This document shows, piece after piece, positions 1 to 9,560 of a stretch of 64,000 bases of DNA. A program made the position numbers and the translations under genes. This stretch comes from Microcystis panniformis FACHB-1757 (GTDB lineage: Bacteria > Cyanobacteriota > Cyanobacteriia > Cyanobacteriales > Microcystaceae). Under the pieces are notes generated by a model, which was given only the letters and a program-made list of their open reading frames with translations, was not told the DNA's origin and ran no database searches. The stretch's first letter is position 1; each line of letters begins with the position of its first letter. The stretch covers positions 1,488,001-1,552,000 of the forward strand of contig NZ_CP011339.1 in NCBI RefSeq assembly GCF_001264245.1. Reading direction: 5' to 3'.

Positions 1-2
1 AG

Positions 3-647
3 CTACTTGCCGGTGGTTCCATCACAGTTGATGAGGACGGAAATGGCACAATTGAGAAAACCTTCGACAATTGGATGAATTACGAGTTTACGAAAAGTCC
101 TATGGCTAATCCTGTGGCCGATCCCCTAGACAACATTCAAGTGAGTGCAACCGGCACTTACATTCCTGGTGTCTCTGGTAGTGCTACTCTCAATTACACT
201 ATTGTTGGTGGCATAAACCTAGCTCCGCCGAGCGGGAATGCCAACTGGACTGCTGGTATCTCCTTCGAATTCGACGTCACATCCGCTGGATATGTCCCAA
301 TGACTCGCCAGATAGATGCCATAACAGGTGCTTCAGTTACAGGACCCACTACGGGAACACTTAGTAATGTGGCCTTCAATGGTGCAACGCTTATGGGCAG
401 CAATGCATCCGCTACCCCTAGCAACCCTGAGACTGACACTATGTCGTTCGCACCAACAAACACGCTTGCGATCATGAACAACCTGAGTTTGTTAGCTCGC
501 CGGACTACTGCAATACCTGGAACCGCCAGCGTCACGACTTTCTCACAAACCTTCACCCAGGCGGTTATTCCCGAACCGGGTACTGTTGTTGGACTGCTGG
601 TTGTTGGTGGCTTAGGTCTGGCGATGAAACGCAAGCAACAGGGATAA
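3..647 (+). CDS. PEP-CTERM sorting domain protein, 5'-truncated by window edge
   Basis: The frame is already open at base 3, so the start lies before the window; the first internal Met is at 75. The visible part is a Ser/Thr/Gly/Asn-rich, low-charge sequence typical of secreted beta-rich proteins. The C-terminus carries the PEP-CTERM signature: a Pro-Glu-Pro motif (VIPEPGT), a hydrophobic stretch (VVGLLVVGGLGLA) and a basic tail (MKRKQQG). Proteins with this tag are recognised by exosortase and exported to the cell surface. The molecular function of the upstream part is not recognisable. A second PEP-CTERM protein lies at 33388-34440. Confidence 0.85.
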   Translation, partial: LLAGGSITVDEDGNGTIEKTFDNWMNYEFTKSPMANPVADPLDNIQVSATGTYIPGVSGSATLNYTIVGGINLAPPSGNANWTAGISFEFDVTSAGYVPMTRQIDAITGASVTGPTTGTLSNVAFNGATLMGSNASATPSNPETDTMSFAPTNTLAIMNNLSLLARRTTAIPGTASVTTFSQTFTQAVIPEPGTVVGLLVVGGLGLAMKRKQQG

Positions 648-780
648 CTGAGCTTGGCTTCAGGACAACTTTGAGCAGAGACATCGTAGCTGCTTGCATT
701 GAAACTCCGTCCTTTGGGGGCGGTTTTTAATTAGGGTATGCTGAACGAACCCGCGTCAGTCCCCACAGGAGAAACTTTTT

Positions 781-967
781 GGTTCTTCGTTACTTGGTAT
801 GGTTCGATAGGGGGGCATAAATCGACTAAATCCTTATCTGGCAAGAGACTTAATTGATTAGTTCGCTCTAGAGCAAAAACAATTGACAAAAATCGCTAAA
901 TGCCTTTCTATATAAGGGTTCCATCCCTTATAACTCCCGTCCATTGCATAACACAAACCGAAGAGCC
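781..967. mobile_element. MITE L copy 1 (ISL3-type ends)
   Basis: This 187 bp non-coding element begins GGTTCTTCGTTAC and ends CATAACACAAACCGAAGAGCC. These termini resemble the two ends of the ISL3-type element next to it (GGCTCTTCGTTACCC on the right, GGCTCTTCGGGAATTG on the left). A near-identical copy at 53282-53468 is flanked by a perfect 8 bp duplication. Here the right flank is missing because the inverted half of the ISL3 element begins directly at 968. It is most simply a non-autonomous derivative mobilised by the ISL3 transposase. Confidence 0.85.
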
Positions 968-1285
968 GAGTATATTCTCGGCTAGTCTTTTCGTATAGGT
1001 TCGTTTCTTGGCGACAAAATCTAACTCTTCGCTAAAGGGTTTCTGACAATTATCGCACTTAAATTGACGACGATTAACCTGTAGGTACACTGGTTGTCCT
1101 GAGATTGGTAAATCTTTGACTAAATGTCGATGATTTTGGTGGAGTTTATCGCTCTCTAACCCACAACGAGGACAGGTTGCTTTTTGATTTTTCGATTCGA
1201 TTCGGCAAACTATACCGATATTTTCTAGGTGTAGATAGCCTTGAATACAGGTTCCTTTTAGGTTCAAAAATTTGTCAAGTATCAT
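968..1285 (-). pseudogene. ISL3 transposase, N-terminal part (inverted fragment)
   Basis: About 106 residues from the ATG at 1285 match the first third of the transposase at 53921. They include a four-Cys zinc-binding region (CPRCGLES near residues 39-46 and CDNCQKP near 77-83) and HRHLVKDLP. This is the DNA-binding N-terminus of ISL3-family transposases. Reading on past 968 runs into the MITE and stops at 908, which gives a chimeric 125-residue frame with a meaningless tail. The catalytic part lies on the opposite strand at 1467-2371. Confidence 0.85.
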
Positions 1286-1466
1286 AAGTAAAATAATCTC
1301 GTTTTTGGCTATTATATCAAATCTTAACTCAATTGTCTATCTTTTGGTATTAACCTGTTTGTGCCTTAAGTCCTTCCCTGTATGGATTTCAGCTACTTTT
1401 GAGCGTAGGCGCTCTCATCGAATTTTATTTTAAGTTAATTATTTGCATAACAATTCCCGAAGAGCC

Positions 1467-2371
1467 ATATACTCGAACAATTAAAAGAAGGAGATATTTT
1501 AAATGTTAGTCGAAGAAATGACGTAACGGAAGAAGAGATTCAAAGAATGATAGAGGACATAGCTGAAGAAATTACAGAGACAGACCTATCGAAATTAAAA
1601 AGACTAGGAATTGACGAAATCGCTCTAGTCAAAGGACAAAAAAATTACTGTGCGGTTTTAGTAAATTTAGATACGGGAAAACTAATAGCTATTCTAGAGA
1701 AGCGAACACAAGAAGAATTGAGGGAAACGCTTACAGGGTGGGGAAAAGAGGTGTTAGAGCAAATTGAAGAAGTCAGCATAGACCTTTGGTTGCCCTATAA
1801 AAATTTGGTGAAAGAATTGATGCCATCGGCCGAGGTAGTCGCCGATAGATTCCATGTAATGAAACAAATTAATCAAGAGTTAGACGAACAAAGAAAAGCA
1901 GAAAAAAGAGCCGTAGAAGCGCAGAAAAATAAAAAACAGAAAGCGGAAAAAGAAGCGAAGCTAGAAGTTTTAAAGCGAAGTAAATATAGCTTGTTAAAAA
2001 ATGAAAAAGATTTAACGGAAACTCAAAAAATCAAACTAGAAGCTATCAAAGAAAATTGACCAAATTTGAAAAAGATGCACGAGTTAAAGGAAGAATTTAG
2101 AAAGATTTATGAAACCTCAGAGAATCCGACAGAAGGACTGCTATCCATCTCGGAATGGTTGGCAAAATCCTCCAGTGTTTTTACCAAGAGTTGTCAAACA
2201 ATCCGAAACTGGTTTGGAGAAATAATTAGTTATTTCGAGCGAAGGACAACGAATGGGGTGGTCGAGGGAATCAACAATAAACTTAAACTAATAAAACGGA
2301 GAGGCTATGGCTTTAGAAACTTTCGGAATTTTTGGGTTAGAAGTATGTTATCTTGGCATCTTGTATGTTGA
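1467..2371 (+). pseudogene. ISL3 transposase, catalytic part with internal TGA
   Basis: The fragment begins at the inversion point; its first in-frame Met is at 1547. It carries the DDE domain: an Asp in GIDEIALVKG, an Asp in AEVVADRFHV, and the Glu region TNGVVEGINNKLK. An in-frame TGA at 2057-2059 separates the last catalytic residue from the first two, and translation then continues in the same frame from CCAAAT to the end at 2371. The copy at 53921-55135 has the same TGA, so the stop predates the divergence of the two copies. A Lys/Glu-rich helical segment precedes the stop. Confidence 0.8.
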
Positions 2372-2621
2372 TTTAGCATAAAGGGTAACGAAGAGCCTAA
2401 TTTAAGAGTCACTGATAATTGCTGATTGTCGATATTTCTGCAAATGTGAGATGCACCCTTTTTTAAGCTACAAGAAGACCCAGAGAATAGGGGGGCTAAA
2501 GTGTTGAAAGTATCGCCAATATTTAAAACTAAACTTTTTTCTGTCCGGTTATCCCATAAGAGTTAAGGATAAACACAAAGGCATAAAGAACACAAACAGA
2601 AAGACAGATTCGATTTACTTA

Positions 2622-2970
2622 GGGCTGGCTGAATAAATGTGAAATGTAGTCCTGTAGGGGCGAAGCATTCGGATAGAAAATCTACGGTTTCACCGATAGG
2701 TTATTGCCCGAATGCTTCGCCCCTACTTTTTGCCGCAGACCACTAGGTAGGGTTTGCGGCAAAAAGTTTGTTGGTGGGGTTAGGAGTCGGTCGTCAGTAG
2801 CCGGTCGTTTCAGGCTTTGTTGCCCTCTCTTTTTGTACTAATTTATGTACTGAAAGGAGGATAATGCCAGGTTTTTGGGGGTCCCAATCCGATTTTCGCA
2901 GCACTAACATCGGATTTTAACAGGTCAAAAGCCTTATTTTCAAAGGGTTTTACCATTATTCAGCAAACCC
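2622..2970. repeat. Degenerate MITE A with a nested inverted repeat
   Basis: The outer ends (GGGCTGGCTGAATAA and TTATTCAGCAAACCC, each next to TA) match the termini of the family A elements at 11206, 12777 and 23801. Inside are two 19 bp arms in inverted orientation, 2654-2672 and 2708-2726 (GTAGGGGCGAAGCATTCGG), with a 35 bp loop; this looks like a separate palindromic repeat inserted within the first. A further internal piece, GTAGGGTTTGCGGCAAAAAG near 2753, again resembles an A end. The rest of the 2398-3201 intergenic stretch shows only the Fur-like box. Confidence 0.6.
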
Positions 2971-3016
2971 TAAATAAATATTTTTCTTTTCTGTCTCCCC
3001 TTTTGGATTAGACTGG

Positions 3017-3032
3017 TAATTGAGAATAATTA
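3017..3032. promoter_or_regulatory. Fur-type operator upstream of feoA
   Basis: TAATTGAGAATAATTA lies about 170 bp before feoA. The same 16 bases occur at 23493-23508 upstream of isiA, the classic iron-stress gene, and a related inverted site lies at 23344-23362. Sharing an AT-rich near-palindrome between feo and isi promoters is the pattern expected for Fur. Fur binding is inferred from this match and from the known iron control of both loci in cyanobacteria. Confidence 0.6.
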
Positions 3033-3201
3033 GCATTTATTTAAGCGATCGCAATTCTGAGACAGTTCAAAAACCGTTGACTGAGGCTGACATTAGGGGA
3101 GTTCTCACCCTTTAGCTACTTCAGTAAACTCGATGAGCTATCAAGAAATTATTGTCACTCTTGAATGAAAGACCTTCATTACCTTTGGAGATAGGAAAAG
3201 C

Positions 3202-3837
3202 ATGGACGATAAAATTAGAGCTAATGAACCAGAAAAACCAGAAAACTGGCAAAAAGACGACCAATTCTCCTATTGGGGCGGTACAGAGGCAGAATTAGAT
3301 AATGTCACTCCCAGGGGTAATGACTTGGCTGCCACTTATCCTTTAGCACAAGTGGAAATGGGAAAAACCGTCTGGTTAGCGGGATTTCAGGGGACGGGAG
3401 GGATTAATCGACTCCTAGGTATGGGATTAAACCCCGGCATTCAATTACAGGTAATTAGTTCCCAACCGAGGGGGTCAGTTTTAATTGCCATTCAAGACAA
3501 TCGTATTGGTATCGGGGCAGAAATGGCCGAAAAAATCCTCGTTAGTGACAGTCAACCGCAAAAACTGGAACCCCAAAAAGACCTACCTGAAGTAAGAACA
3601 TTTCTGCGGGAGATACCCATAGGAAAAGCGGGTAAAGTCGTCGGTTATGACCGAGCATTACGAGGATACAAAGGAAAATTGTTATCAATGGGATTAACTC
3701 CGGGGACAGAGTTTACCGTCATTCGTGTGGCACCTTTGGGGGATCCCGTCGAGATTCGAGTGCGGGGATTTAATCTCAGTCTGCGTAAACAGGAGGCAGA
3801 CGCTTTAATCGTGGAAGAAATAGACCCAGAAAGCTAA
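3202..3837 (+). CDS. feoA: FeoA protein with two FeoA domains
   Basis: A 211-residue cytosolic protein with two SH3-like FeoA domains, roughly residues 48-108 and 132-207, each with the signature LLGMGLNPG or LLSMGLTPG. The N-terminal 45 residues are charged and probably disordered. FeoA assists the ferrous-iron permease FeoB, encoded 42 bp downstream. Most bacteria have a single-domain FeoA of about 75-85 residues, so this is a tandem duplication within one chain. A Shine-Dalgarno-like GGAGATAGG precedes the ATG. Expression is probably iron-repressed through the box at 3017. Confidence 0.9.
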   Translation: MDDKIRANEPEKPENWQKDDQFSYWGGTEAELDNVTPRGNDLAATYPLAQVEMGKTVWLAGFQGTGGINRLLGMGLNPGIQLQVISSQPRGSVLIAIQDNRIGIGAEMAEKILVSDSQPQKLEPQKDLPEVRTFLREIPIGKAGKVVGYDRALRGYKGKLLSMGLTPGTEFTVIRVAPLGDPVEIRVRGFNLSLRKQEADALIVEEIDPES

Positions 3838-3879
3838 ATTTAATTATCTAAGCCTATTCGTCACTTAATATCCTAAATT

Positions 3880-6203
3880 ATGGTCAAACCGATTATCGCC
3901 TTAATTGGCAATCCTAACTGTGGCAAAACTACCCTTTTTAATGCTCTCACGGGGGCCAATCAACGGACCGGCAACTGGCCGGGAGTAACAGTCGATCGCA
4001 AGGAGGGACGATTTCAAGTTAACGGGGAAGATATCACCCTTGTGGATTTACCCGGAGTCTATTCCCTTGATGTGGAAGAAGGGGAGACAGGAATGGATGA
4101 ATTAGTCGCTAGGGACTATCTGCTGTCAGGAGAAGCGGATTTAGTGATTAATATCGTCGATGCTGCCAATTTAGAGCGCAATCTCTACCTTACTACCCAA
4201 ATCATGGAGATGCGTTTACCGATGTTGATTGCCCTGAATATGATGGATGTGGCCAAAACTAGGGGTATTGTGGTTAATCCGCAACTCTTAAGCGATCGCA
4301 TGGATGCAATTGTCGTCCCGATTAGTGCGGTTAAAGGGGAAGGAATCGGAGAATTAAAGCAAAAAATTGGGGAATTAGTCAGTAATATTAGCCATACTGC
4401 TGCTTATGTCGCTTATCCTGCGGTAATTGAGGAAGCTCTGAACGAGATTGTTACCTACATTAACGACCATAGCAGTAAAAGGATCGTTGAGCCAAGATGG
4501 ACTGCTTTAAATCTACTGCAATACGAGGATCGCATCGCCCCAGAATTGCGCTCCCAGGAACTATTAAGCATTATCGTCAAGCATAGACGACAAATACACC
4601 AAGTTTTAGGGGAAGACCTCGATATTTTAATTGCTGATACTCGTTATGGCTTTATTCAACAAGTTACCCAGGGAGCCACTCAACGGACTGGACAGATAAA
4701 TGATACTATGTCTGATCGCCTCGATCGCATTGTTCTCGATCGCTGGTTAGGAATTCCGATATTTTTGGGCGTAATGTACCTAATGTTCTTGTTTACCATC
4801 AATGTTAGTGCTGCCTTTATCGATTTCTTCGATTTAACTGCCCAGACTATCTTTGTCGATGGTTTTGCCCAAGTTTTACAAACAATCCATACCCCGGTTG
4901 GCTAATTGCTCTGCTCGCTGATGGAGCGGGGGGAGGTGTGCAAACCGTCGCCACTTTTATCCCCGTAATTGGCTTTATGTTCCTCTTTTTGTCAATTTTA
5001 GAGGATTCTGGCTATATGGCCCGGGCAGCCTTCGTCATGGACCGATTGATGCGTTTGGTGGGATTGCCGGGTAAATCCTTTGTTCCCATGCTAGTGGGAT
5101 TTGGTTGCAATGTGCCGGCAATTATGGCCACCAGGACCCTAGAAAATTCCCGCGATCGTTTAATGACGATTATGATGAACCCTTTTATGTCCTGTGGGGC
5201 CAGATTACCTGTTTATGCCCTATTTGCGGCGGCTTTTTTCCCCATAGGTGGTCAAAACATCGTTTTTGGTCTTTATATCTTAGGAATTCTCGCCGCTATT
5301 TTGACGGGATTGGTGATGAAAAAAACCCTACTCAAGGGAGAAATCAGTCACTTTATTATGGAATTGCCTCCCTATCATCTACCGCGTCTGAAAGGGGTTT
5401 TAATTCGCACTTGGGAACGTCTGCAAGCGTTTTTGTGGAAAGCTGGACGAGTTATCGTTTTAATGGTGATGATTTTGGGACTACTCAACTCCGTCAGTTT
5501 TGATGGTTCTTTTGGTAATCAAGACAGCGAGCGATCGGTTTTAAGTGCCACCAGTAAAGCTGTAACTCCTATTTTCTCACCCATGGGACTAGAGCAGCAA
5601 AATTGGCCGGCAACGGTGGGCATTTTTACGGGAGTTTTTGCCAAAGAAGCGATGGTAGGCACATTAAACTCAATTTACAGCCAACTAGCGGGGGAAGATA
5701 ACCCTAATCAGGGGGTAGCAGCCGAAAAATTCGACTTTTGGGGGCAAATTCAGACAGCTATCGCCACTATTCCCGCCAATTTAGCGCAATTACCCAATCA
5801 ATTACTTGATCCCTTGGGTTTGAATATTGGTAATCTGCAAGATCAAAAAACGGCTGCCGAAGAGCAAGAGGTAGATTTAGGAATCTTTGGGGCGATGGCG
5901 AAAAGATTTGATGGTCAAGCGGGTGCTTTTGCCTATCTTTTGTTTGTTCTGCTCTATTTTCCCTGTGTTTCGGCCACATCGGCCGTATATCGCGAAACTA
6001 ATGCCGGTTGGACTGTTTTTATTGCCCTCTGGACCACAGGAATGGCCTATATTGTTGCCACTTCCTTCTATCAAATCGCCACTTTTTATCGACATCCGGG
6101 ATTTTCTCTCTTTTGGATAGTCTTGATGGGTTTAACCGTAGTCGGGGTTTTATTCACCTTAAAAAATCTCCGTCCCCGAAAAATCAACCGTCCCGCAATT
6201 TAA
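3880..6203 (+). pseudogene. feoB: Ferrous iron permease FeoB (one frameshift)
   Basis: The N-terminal G domain has GNPNCGKTT (residues 10-18), DLPGVYSLD and NMMD; the C-terminal membrane part has GFGCNVPAIMATR and several hydrophobic helices. Together they give the usual FeoB length of about 770 residues. The frame breaks at about 4890-4905: as written it stops after TPVG, while the downstream frame reads WLIALLADGAGGGVQTV just as in FeoB. One extra C in the CCCC run at 4894-4897 would restore it. Because four other genes in the window show the same kind of lesion, a sequence error is as likely as a real mutation. FeoB imports Fe(II) across the plasma membrane. Confidence 0.88.
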
Positions 6204-6205
6204 AA

Positions 6206-6272
6206 GTAGGGTGGGTTAGGCGACAAAAAGCTAGGCAACTAACAAATTATTTAGATTCGCCGTAACCCACCG
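6206..6272. repeat. Inverted repeat GTGGGTTAGGCGA / TCGCCGTAACCCAC
   Basis: Immediately after the feoB stop codon, GGGTGGGTTAGGCGA pairs with TCGCCGTAACCCACC about 40 bases later. It resembles dispersed palindromic repeats of cyanobacteria and could act as a processing or attenuation hairpin between feoB and the feoC-like gene. The AT-rich loop has no coding content. Confidence 0.55.
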
Positions 6273-6312
6273 CAATCAAGTAACTTTTCTCGATTTTTTT
6301 CGCTTATAAACC

Positions 6313-6552
6313 ATGATTTTAACCGATATACAGGCTTATCTTGCCAAAAATCAGAAAGCATCTCTGTCTGACTTATCTACACACTTTCGGATGTCAGCGG
6401 ATGCCTTAAGTCCCATGCTCGATCGCTTGCTGAAAAAAGGGCGAATTCGCCTGATTTCCCTAGAAAAATGCGGAGGATGCAGCCGTTGTTCCCCGGAATC
6501 TATGGCTTTTTACGAATGGATTGAGGGCAATTCCACAGGGACAAACAACTAA
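6313..6552 (+). CDS. feoC: FeoC-like winged-helix Fe-S protein
   Basis: A 79-residue protein with an N-terminal winged-helix region (about residues 1-50) and a short Cys cluster, CGGCSRC, at about residues 54-60. FeoC proteins have this layout and bind an iron-sulfur cluster; they are thought to tune FeoB stability or feo transcription. Its place directly behind feoB supports the call. The length is normal for the family. The MITE C copy starts 11 bp past its stop codon, probably separating it from the next gene. Confidence 0.75.
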   Translation: MILTDIQAYLAKNQKASLSDLSTHFRMSADALSPMLDRLLKKGRIRLISLEKCGGCSRCSPESMAFYEWIEGNSTGTNN

Positions 6553-6562
6553 GAGTTGAATA

Positions 6563-6649
6563 AGTACCTAGGCAAAATTAATTACACATTTCGATAAAGC
6601 TTTTGCCTTTTGCCCATCTTCACTAGGAAATTTATTTTGCACGACTACT
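6563..6649. mobile_element. MITE C copy 1, TA-flanked
   Basis: AGTACCTAGGCAAAATTA at the left and TTTTGCACGACTACT at the right are imperfect inverted termini, flanked by TA at 6561-6562 and 6650-6651. The core differs from the nearly identical copies at 20080 and 36185, so this is an older copy. The TA target is typical of IS630/Tc1-type transposition. Confidence 0.75.
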
Positions 6650-6676
6650 TACTATCTTTTTGTAGGAGATAAAATT

Positions 6677-7225
6677 ATGATCACTAACACAGAAATTGTC
6701 TCGACACAATCGGCCACCAGCGAGGATCCGCAAATACAATTGGCCGAATTTCTGCGAGAACATAATGAAGTGGAGATGATTATTCCAGTTTTAATGGGAT
6801 TATTTATTACCAGTCGTTTTCAACTGCGAGGGGCCAATGCACTATTAGTTAATTTAGCCGTAGCCAGTATCTCGCGACAAATTTTCCAACAGTTAAAATC
6901 TCCCTTCACCAGTGACCCAAAAACTGCCGAAAAAAGCCCAGATTATAGCAATCAGGAAATAATACCGGGTTGTCGCATTGTTCACTCGGTACCGGGACGA
7001 ATTCGCCTTCGTATCGACCGTTTAAGTCAAGATGCTGCCTTTGCTAAAAGATTAAACCACCTCCTCGCAGCTGAGACAATTGTTCTTAGTCATCGCCTTA
7101 ATCCTACCGCTGCCTCTCTGGCAATTACCTACGAAGCAGCCGGCCTCTCCGAGTTAGATTTAGGCTTTCGTCTGATCAATCTACTTAATTTAGCCAATTC
7201 TGACAGTAATCTTGAAACTAGCTAG
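6677..7225 (+). CDS. HMA_2-like heavy-metal-associated domain protein
   Basis: 182 residues. The C-terminal half (about 95-170) contains IVHSVPGRIRLRIDRL and resembles the HMA_2-type fold found at the N-terminus of a subset of P1B ATPases, including the next gene (VVHSLPGRLRLRISRL). The N-terminal half has a hydrophobic stretch near residues 37-75 (MIIPVLMGLFITSRF, ALLVNLAVASIS) that could be membrane-associated. No CxxC metal-binding pair is visible. The gene ends 11 bp before the ATPase, so the two are probably co-transcribed and may work together as accessory domain and pump. The function is inferred. Confidence 0.7.
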   Translation: MITNTEIVSTQSATSEDPQIQLAEFLREHNEVEMIIPVLMGLFITSRFQLRGANALLVNLAVASISRQIFQQLKSPFTSDPKTAEKSPDYSNQEIIPGCRIVHSVPGRIRLRIDRLSQDAAFAKRLNHLLAAETIVLSHRLNPTAASLAITYEAAGLSELDLGFRLINLLNLANSDSNLETS

Positions 7226-7236
7226 ATTTTACTCCG

Positions 7237-9399
7237 ATGAACTTAAGCAAACTTTCCCTCAATTCCGTAAGCGTTGTTCACTCTCTCCCTGGTCGGCTGC
7301 GCTTGCGAATTTCCCGCCTAGCATCTGATAGGCATTTTGTCAAGACCTTAGAACAAAAATTAACTTCCCATCCCGCCATTACCCATTTCCGCATCAACGC
7401 CGCCGCCGCCTCTCTGGTGATCGAGTATGCTCCCGCCCTCACCCCTGAAATAAACAGGGATTTTGGCTCGCTTTGGCAAAAAATGCTCAATCAGCCCAAC
7501 GAGTCTTCGATCGAGCCAGACAAGCCCCAAAAACTAGGTAAAGAAGAATGGTCTAACCTTGCCCTTCCTACCGCCGCCACCCTCCTTGCGATCGCCTGTC
7601 AACGTTTTCCCCAACCCGGTTTGAGCATCTTGGCCAGAAGCGTCCTTTTAGCCGCAGCTTTTCCCGTGGCAGCCCGGGCGCTGAAAAGTATCTTCGGAGA
7701 GCGTAAACTAAATATCGATTGTTTAGACCTCTTAGCCCTGATTTTTAGCGGTTTTCAAGGGAAATTATTGACACCTTCCCTGATTATCACCCTCCATGAA
7801 TTGGGGGACATTATTCGCGATCGTACCGCTAGGGCAACGGAAAAACGAACGGCTAATTTATTAGATACAATCGGTCATTACGCTTGGGTGGAAAAAGACG
7901 GCGAAATCAAGCAAATTACCAGTGATGCTGTCCAAATTGGCGAGACAGTGGTGGTTTATCCCGGGGAAAGCATCCCCGTTGATGGCACAGTCTGGCAAGG
8001 GGAAGCGGTAATCGACCAACAGCAACTAACCGGGGAATCCTTGCCTATTGTCGCCCGAAAAGGAACTCTCGTTTATGCCTCCACCTTAGTTCGTTCCGGT
8101 CAGATCCGCCTCACCTGTGAACGAGTCGGTCAACAAACTCGCGCCGCTGCCAGTATCGAACTTCTGCAAAAAGCTCCTGTCCATGATACCCGCATGGCCA
8201 ATTATGCCGCTAATCTGGCTGATCGCCTGATTTTGCCTTCTTTAGGGTTAGCATCACTAATTTTTCTCACCACCCGAGATGCTGCCCGGGCCGCCGCTAT
8301 TCTCACCCTCGATTTTGTCACGGGGATTCGGGTATCTTTACCTACAGCTTTTTTAGGTGCGTTGAATCATACCACCCGTCACGGGGTTTTGGTACGCAGT
8401 GGCAGAACTTTGGAGTTATTGGCAGATATCGATACGATTGTTTTTGATAAGACGGGAACTTTGACCACGGGGGAAGTGATGGTGGTGGGAGTGGAAACTA
8501 TCCCTGGCCGCTTATCCCCAGAACGAATTCTCCAATTAGCGGCCTCGGCCGAACAAAGGATCACCCATCCCGTCGCTATGGCGATCGCTGACTATGCCCA
8601 GCGCCAGGGTGTGGAAATCTTACCGAGGGGAGATTGGGATTACCAGTTAGGACTAGGAATGCGGGCAGAAATTGATGGTAATCAGGTATTGGTGGGCAGT
8701 GACAAGTTTTTACGCCAGCAAGGGGTCAATTTAGACGAATTTGGCGGTGATTTAGCCAACCCCGCCAGTGCTTGGGTGTCTCGCAATTATCTGGCCTGTA
8801 ATGGGCAATTTCAGGGGGTAATCCACTATACTGACCCTTTGCGTGCCGATAGTCGTTGGTTAATCGATCGCCTACAGCAAGATTATGGCATGACTGTGCA
8901 TCTGTTGACGGGGGATAATCAACAAAGGGCGAAAGAAGTGGCGCAAGCGTTAAATATTCCCTTTGGCCAGGTTCATGCTGAGGCTTTTCCCGAACAAAAG
9001 GCTAAAATAGTTCGAGAATTGCATCGCTCTGGCCATACAGTCGCTTTTGTTGGCGATGGTCTCAATGATTCCGTGGCTTTGGCCTATGCAGATGTGTCGA
9101 TTTCTTTCGAGAAGGGTTCGGAAGTGGCAAGAGAAACCGCCGACGTGGTACTGATGAATAATGATCTGAGCAGTTTACTAGAGGCGATCGCTATTGCCCA
9201 AGAAACTAAAGCTTTAATTGAACAAAATATTTTTCTAGTGGTCGCCCCGAATTTAGTCGCCCTCGTTTTGGCCACTAGCATCGGTCTTAATCCACTTTTA
9301 GCCACCGCAATTCATAACGGGACAGCAATTATTGCCGGTTTAAATAGTTTGCGTCCTCTGGTTTTTCATCAACTACAAGGTCAAAGGGAGACTCCATGA
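7237..9399 (+). CDS. P1B-type metal ATPase lacking a CPx motif
   Basis: 720 residues. Order: HMA_2-like domain (VVHSLPGRLRLRISRL, about 13-28); hydrophobic segments; actuator motif LTGESLP (near 265); intramembrane segment DFVTGIRVSLPTA (near 360); phosphorylation loop DKTGTLT (near 405); ITHP (near 445); LLTGDN; GDGLNDS (near 607). It is a complete P-type pump. The metal-selecting helix, which in Cu, Zn and Cd pumps reads CPC, here has VTG at the equivalent place and no Cys. P1B groups without CPx include the P1B-6 pumps of ferrosome loci. The position behind feoABC suggests iron. The substrate is not determined by sequence. Confidence 0.85.
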   Translation: MNLSKLSLNSVSVVHSLPGRLRLRISRLASDRHFVKTLEQKLTSHPAITHFRINAAAASLVIEYAPALTPEINRDFGSLWQKMLNQPNESSIEPDKPQKLGKEEWSNLALPTAATLLAIACQRFPQPGLSILARSVLLAAAFPVAARALKSIFGERKLNIDCLDLLALIFSGFQGKLLTPSLIITLHELGDIIRDRTARATEKRTANLLDTIGHYAWVEKDGEIKQITSDAVQIGETVVVYPGESIPVDGTVWQGEAVIDQQQLTGESLPIVARKGTLVYASTLVRSGQIRLTCERVGQQTRAAASIELLQKAPVHDTRMANYAANLADRLILPSLGLASLIFLTTRDAARAAAILTLDFVTGIRVSLPTAFLGALNHTTRHGVLVRSGRTLELLADIDTIVFDKTGTLTTGEVMVVGVETIPGRLSPERILQLAASAEQRITHPVAMAIADYAQRQGVEILPRGDWDYQLGLGMRAEIDGNQVLVGSDKFLRQQGVNLDEFGGDLANPASAWVSRNYLACNGQFQGVIHYTDPLRADSRWLIDRLQQDYGMTVHLLTGDNQQRAKEVAQALNIPFGQVHAEAFPEQKAKIVRELHRSGHTVAFVGDGLNDSVALAYADVSISFEKGSEVARETADVVLMNNDLSSLLEAIAIAQETKALIEQNIFLVVAPNLVALVLATSIGLNPLLATAIHNGTAIIAGLNSLRPLVFHQLQGQRETP

Positions 9400-9560
9400 G
9401 TAAATATGATAAATTAGCTAATAAAATTGCCAAAAAAGTTACTAAAAAATTGAGCAAAAAGTTAATTAAAGCCATCTATAACCGACTGGATTTAGAAAAT
9501 ATTCTCTCCTCCCGTTCTTTTCCATTAGAAGAATTCGAGCGAGGTGATAATAGACATTAA
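9396..9560 (+). CDS. Small lysine-rich protein, ATGA-coupled to the ATPase
   Basis: A 54-residue frame whose ATG overlaps the ATPase stop codon (ATGA), the classic sign of translational coupling. The first 30 residues are an amphipathic run rich in Lys with regularly spaced Leu/Ile/Val (MSKYDKLANKIAKKVTKKLS); the rest is acidic. No family is recognised. Coupling and sensible codon use argue that it is real; a role as a pump-associated or membrane-binding peptide is a guess. Its stop codon lies within the arm of a strong hairpin. Confidence 0.6.
   Translation: MSKYDKLANKIAKKVTKKLSKKLIKAIYNRLDLENILSSRSFPLEEFERGDNRH

Larger units (their letters stand above)
968..2397 (+). mobile_element. ISL3-family insertion sequence with inverted left half
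   Basis: Compared with the collinear copy at 53740-55161, the left 499 bp (968-1466) are inverted and the rest (1467-2397) is direct. The inverted block starts GAGTATAT (968-975), the direct block starts ATATACTC (1467-1474), and these are reverse complements. The left terminal repeat now lies inside at 1448-1466; the right terminus, CGAAGAGCC, ends at 2397. An 8 bp target duplication in inverted orientation is what intramolecular transposition by an ISL3-type transposase would leave. The element is dead because its transposase gene is split over two strands. Confidence 0.85.

Noticed and set aside
194..634. 146-codon minus-strand frame at the window start
   Set aside because: It lies antisense to the PEP-CTERM gene, has no recognisable motif and a composition expected of a shadow frame.
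4880..4940. Programmed frameshift in feoB
   Set aside because: No slippery heptamer or stimulatory structure is apparent, and the same one-base G/C-run defect occurs in four unrelated genes, so error or mutation is more likely.
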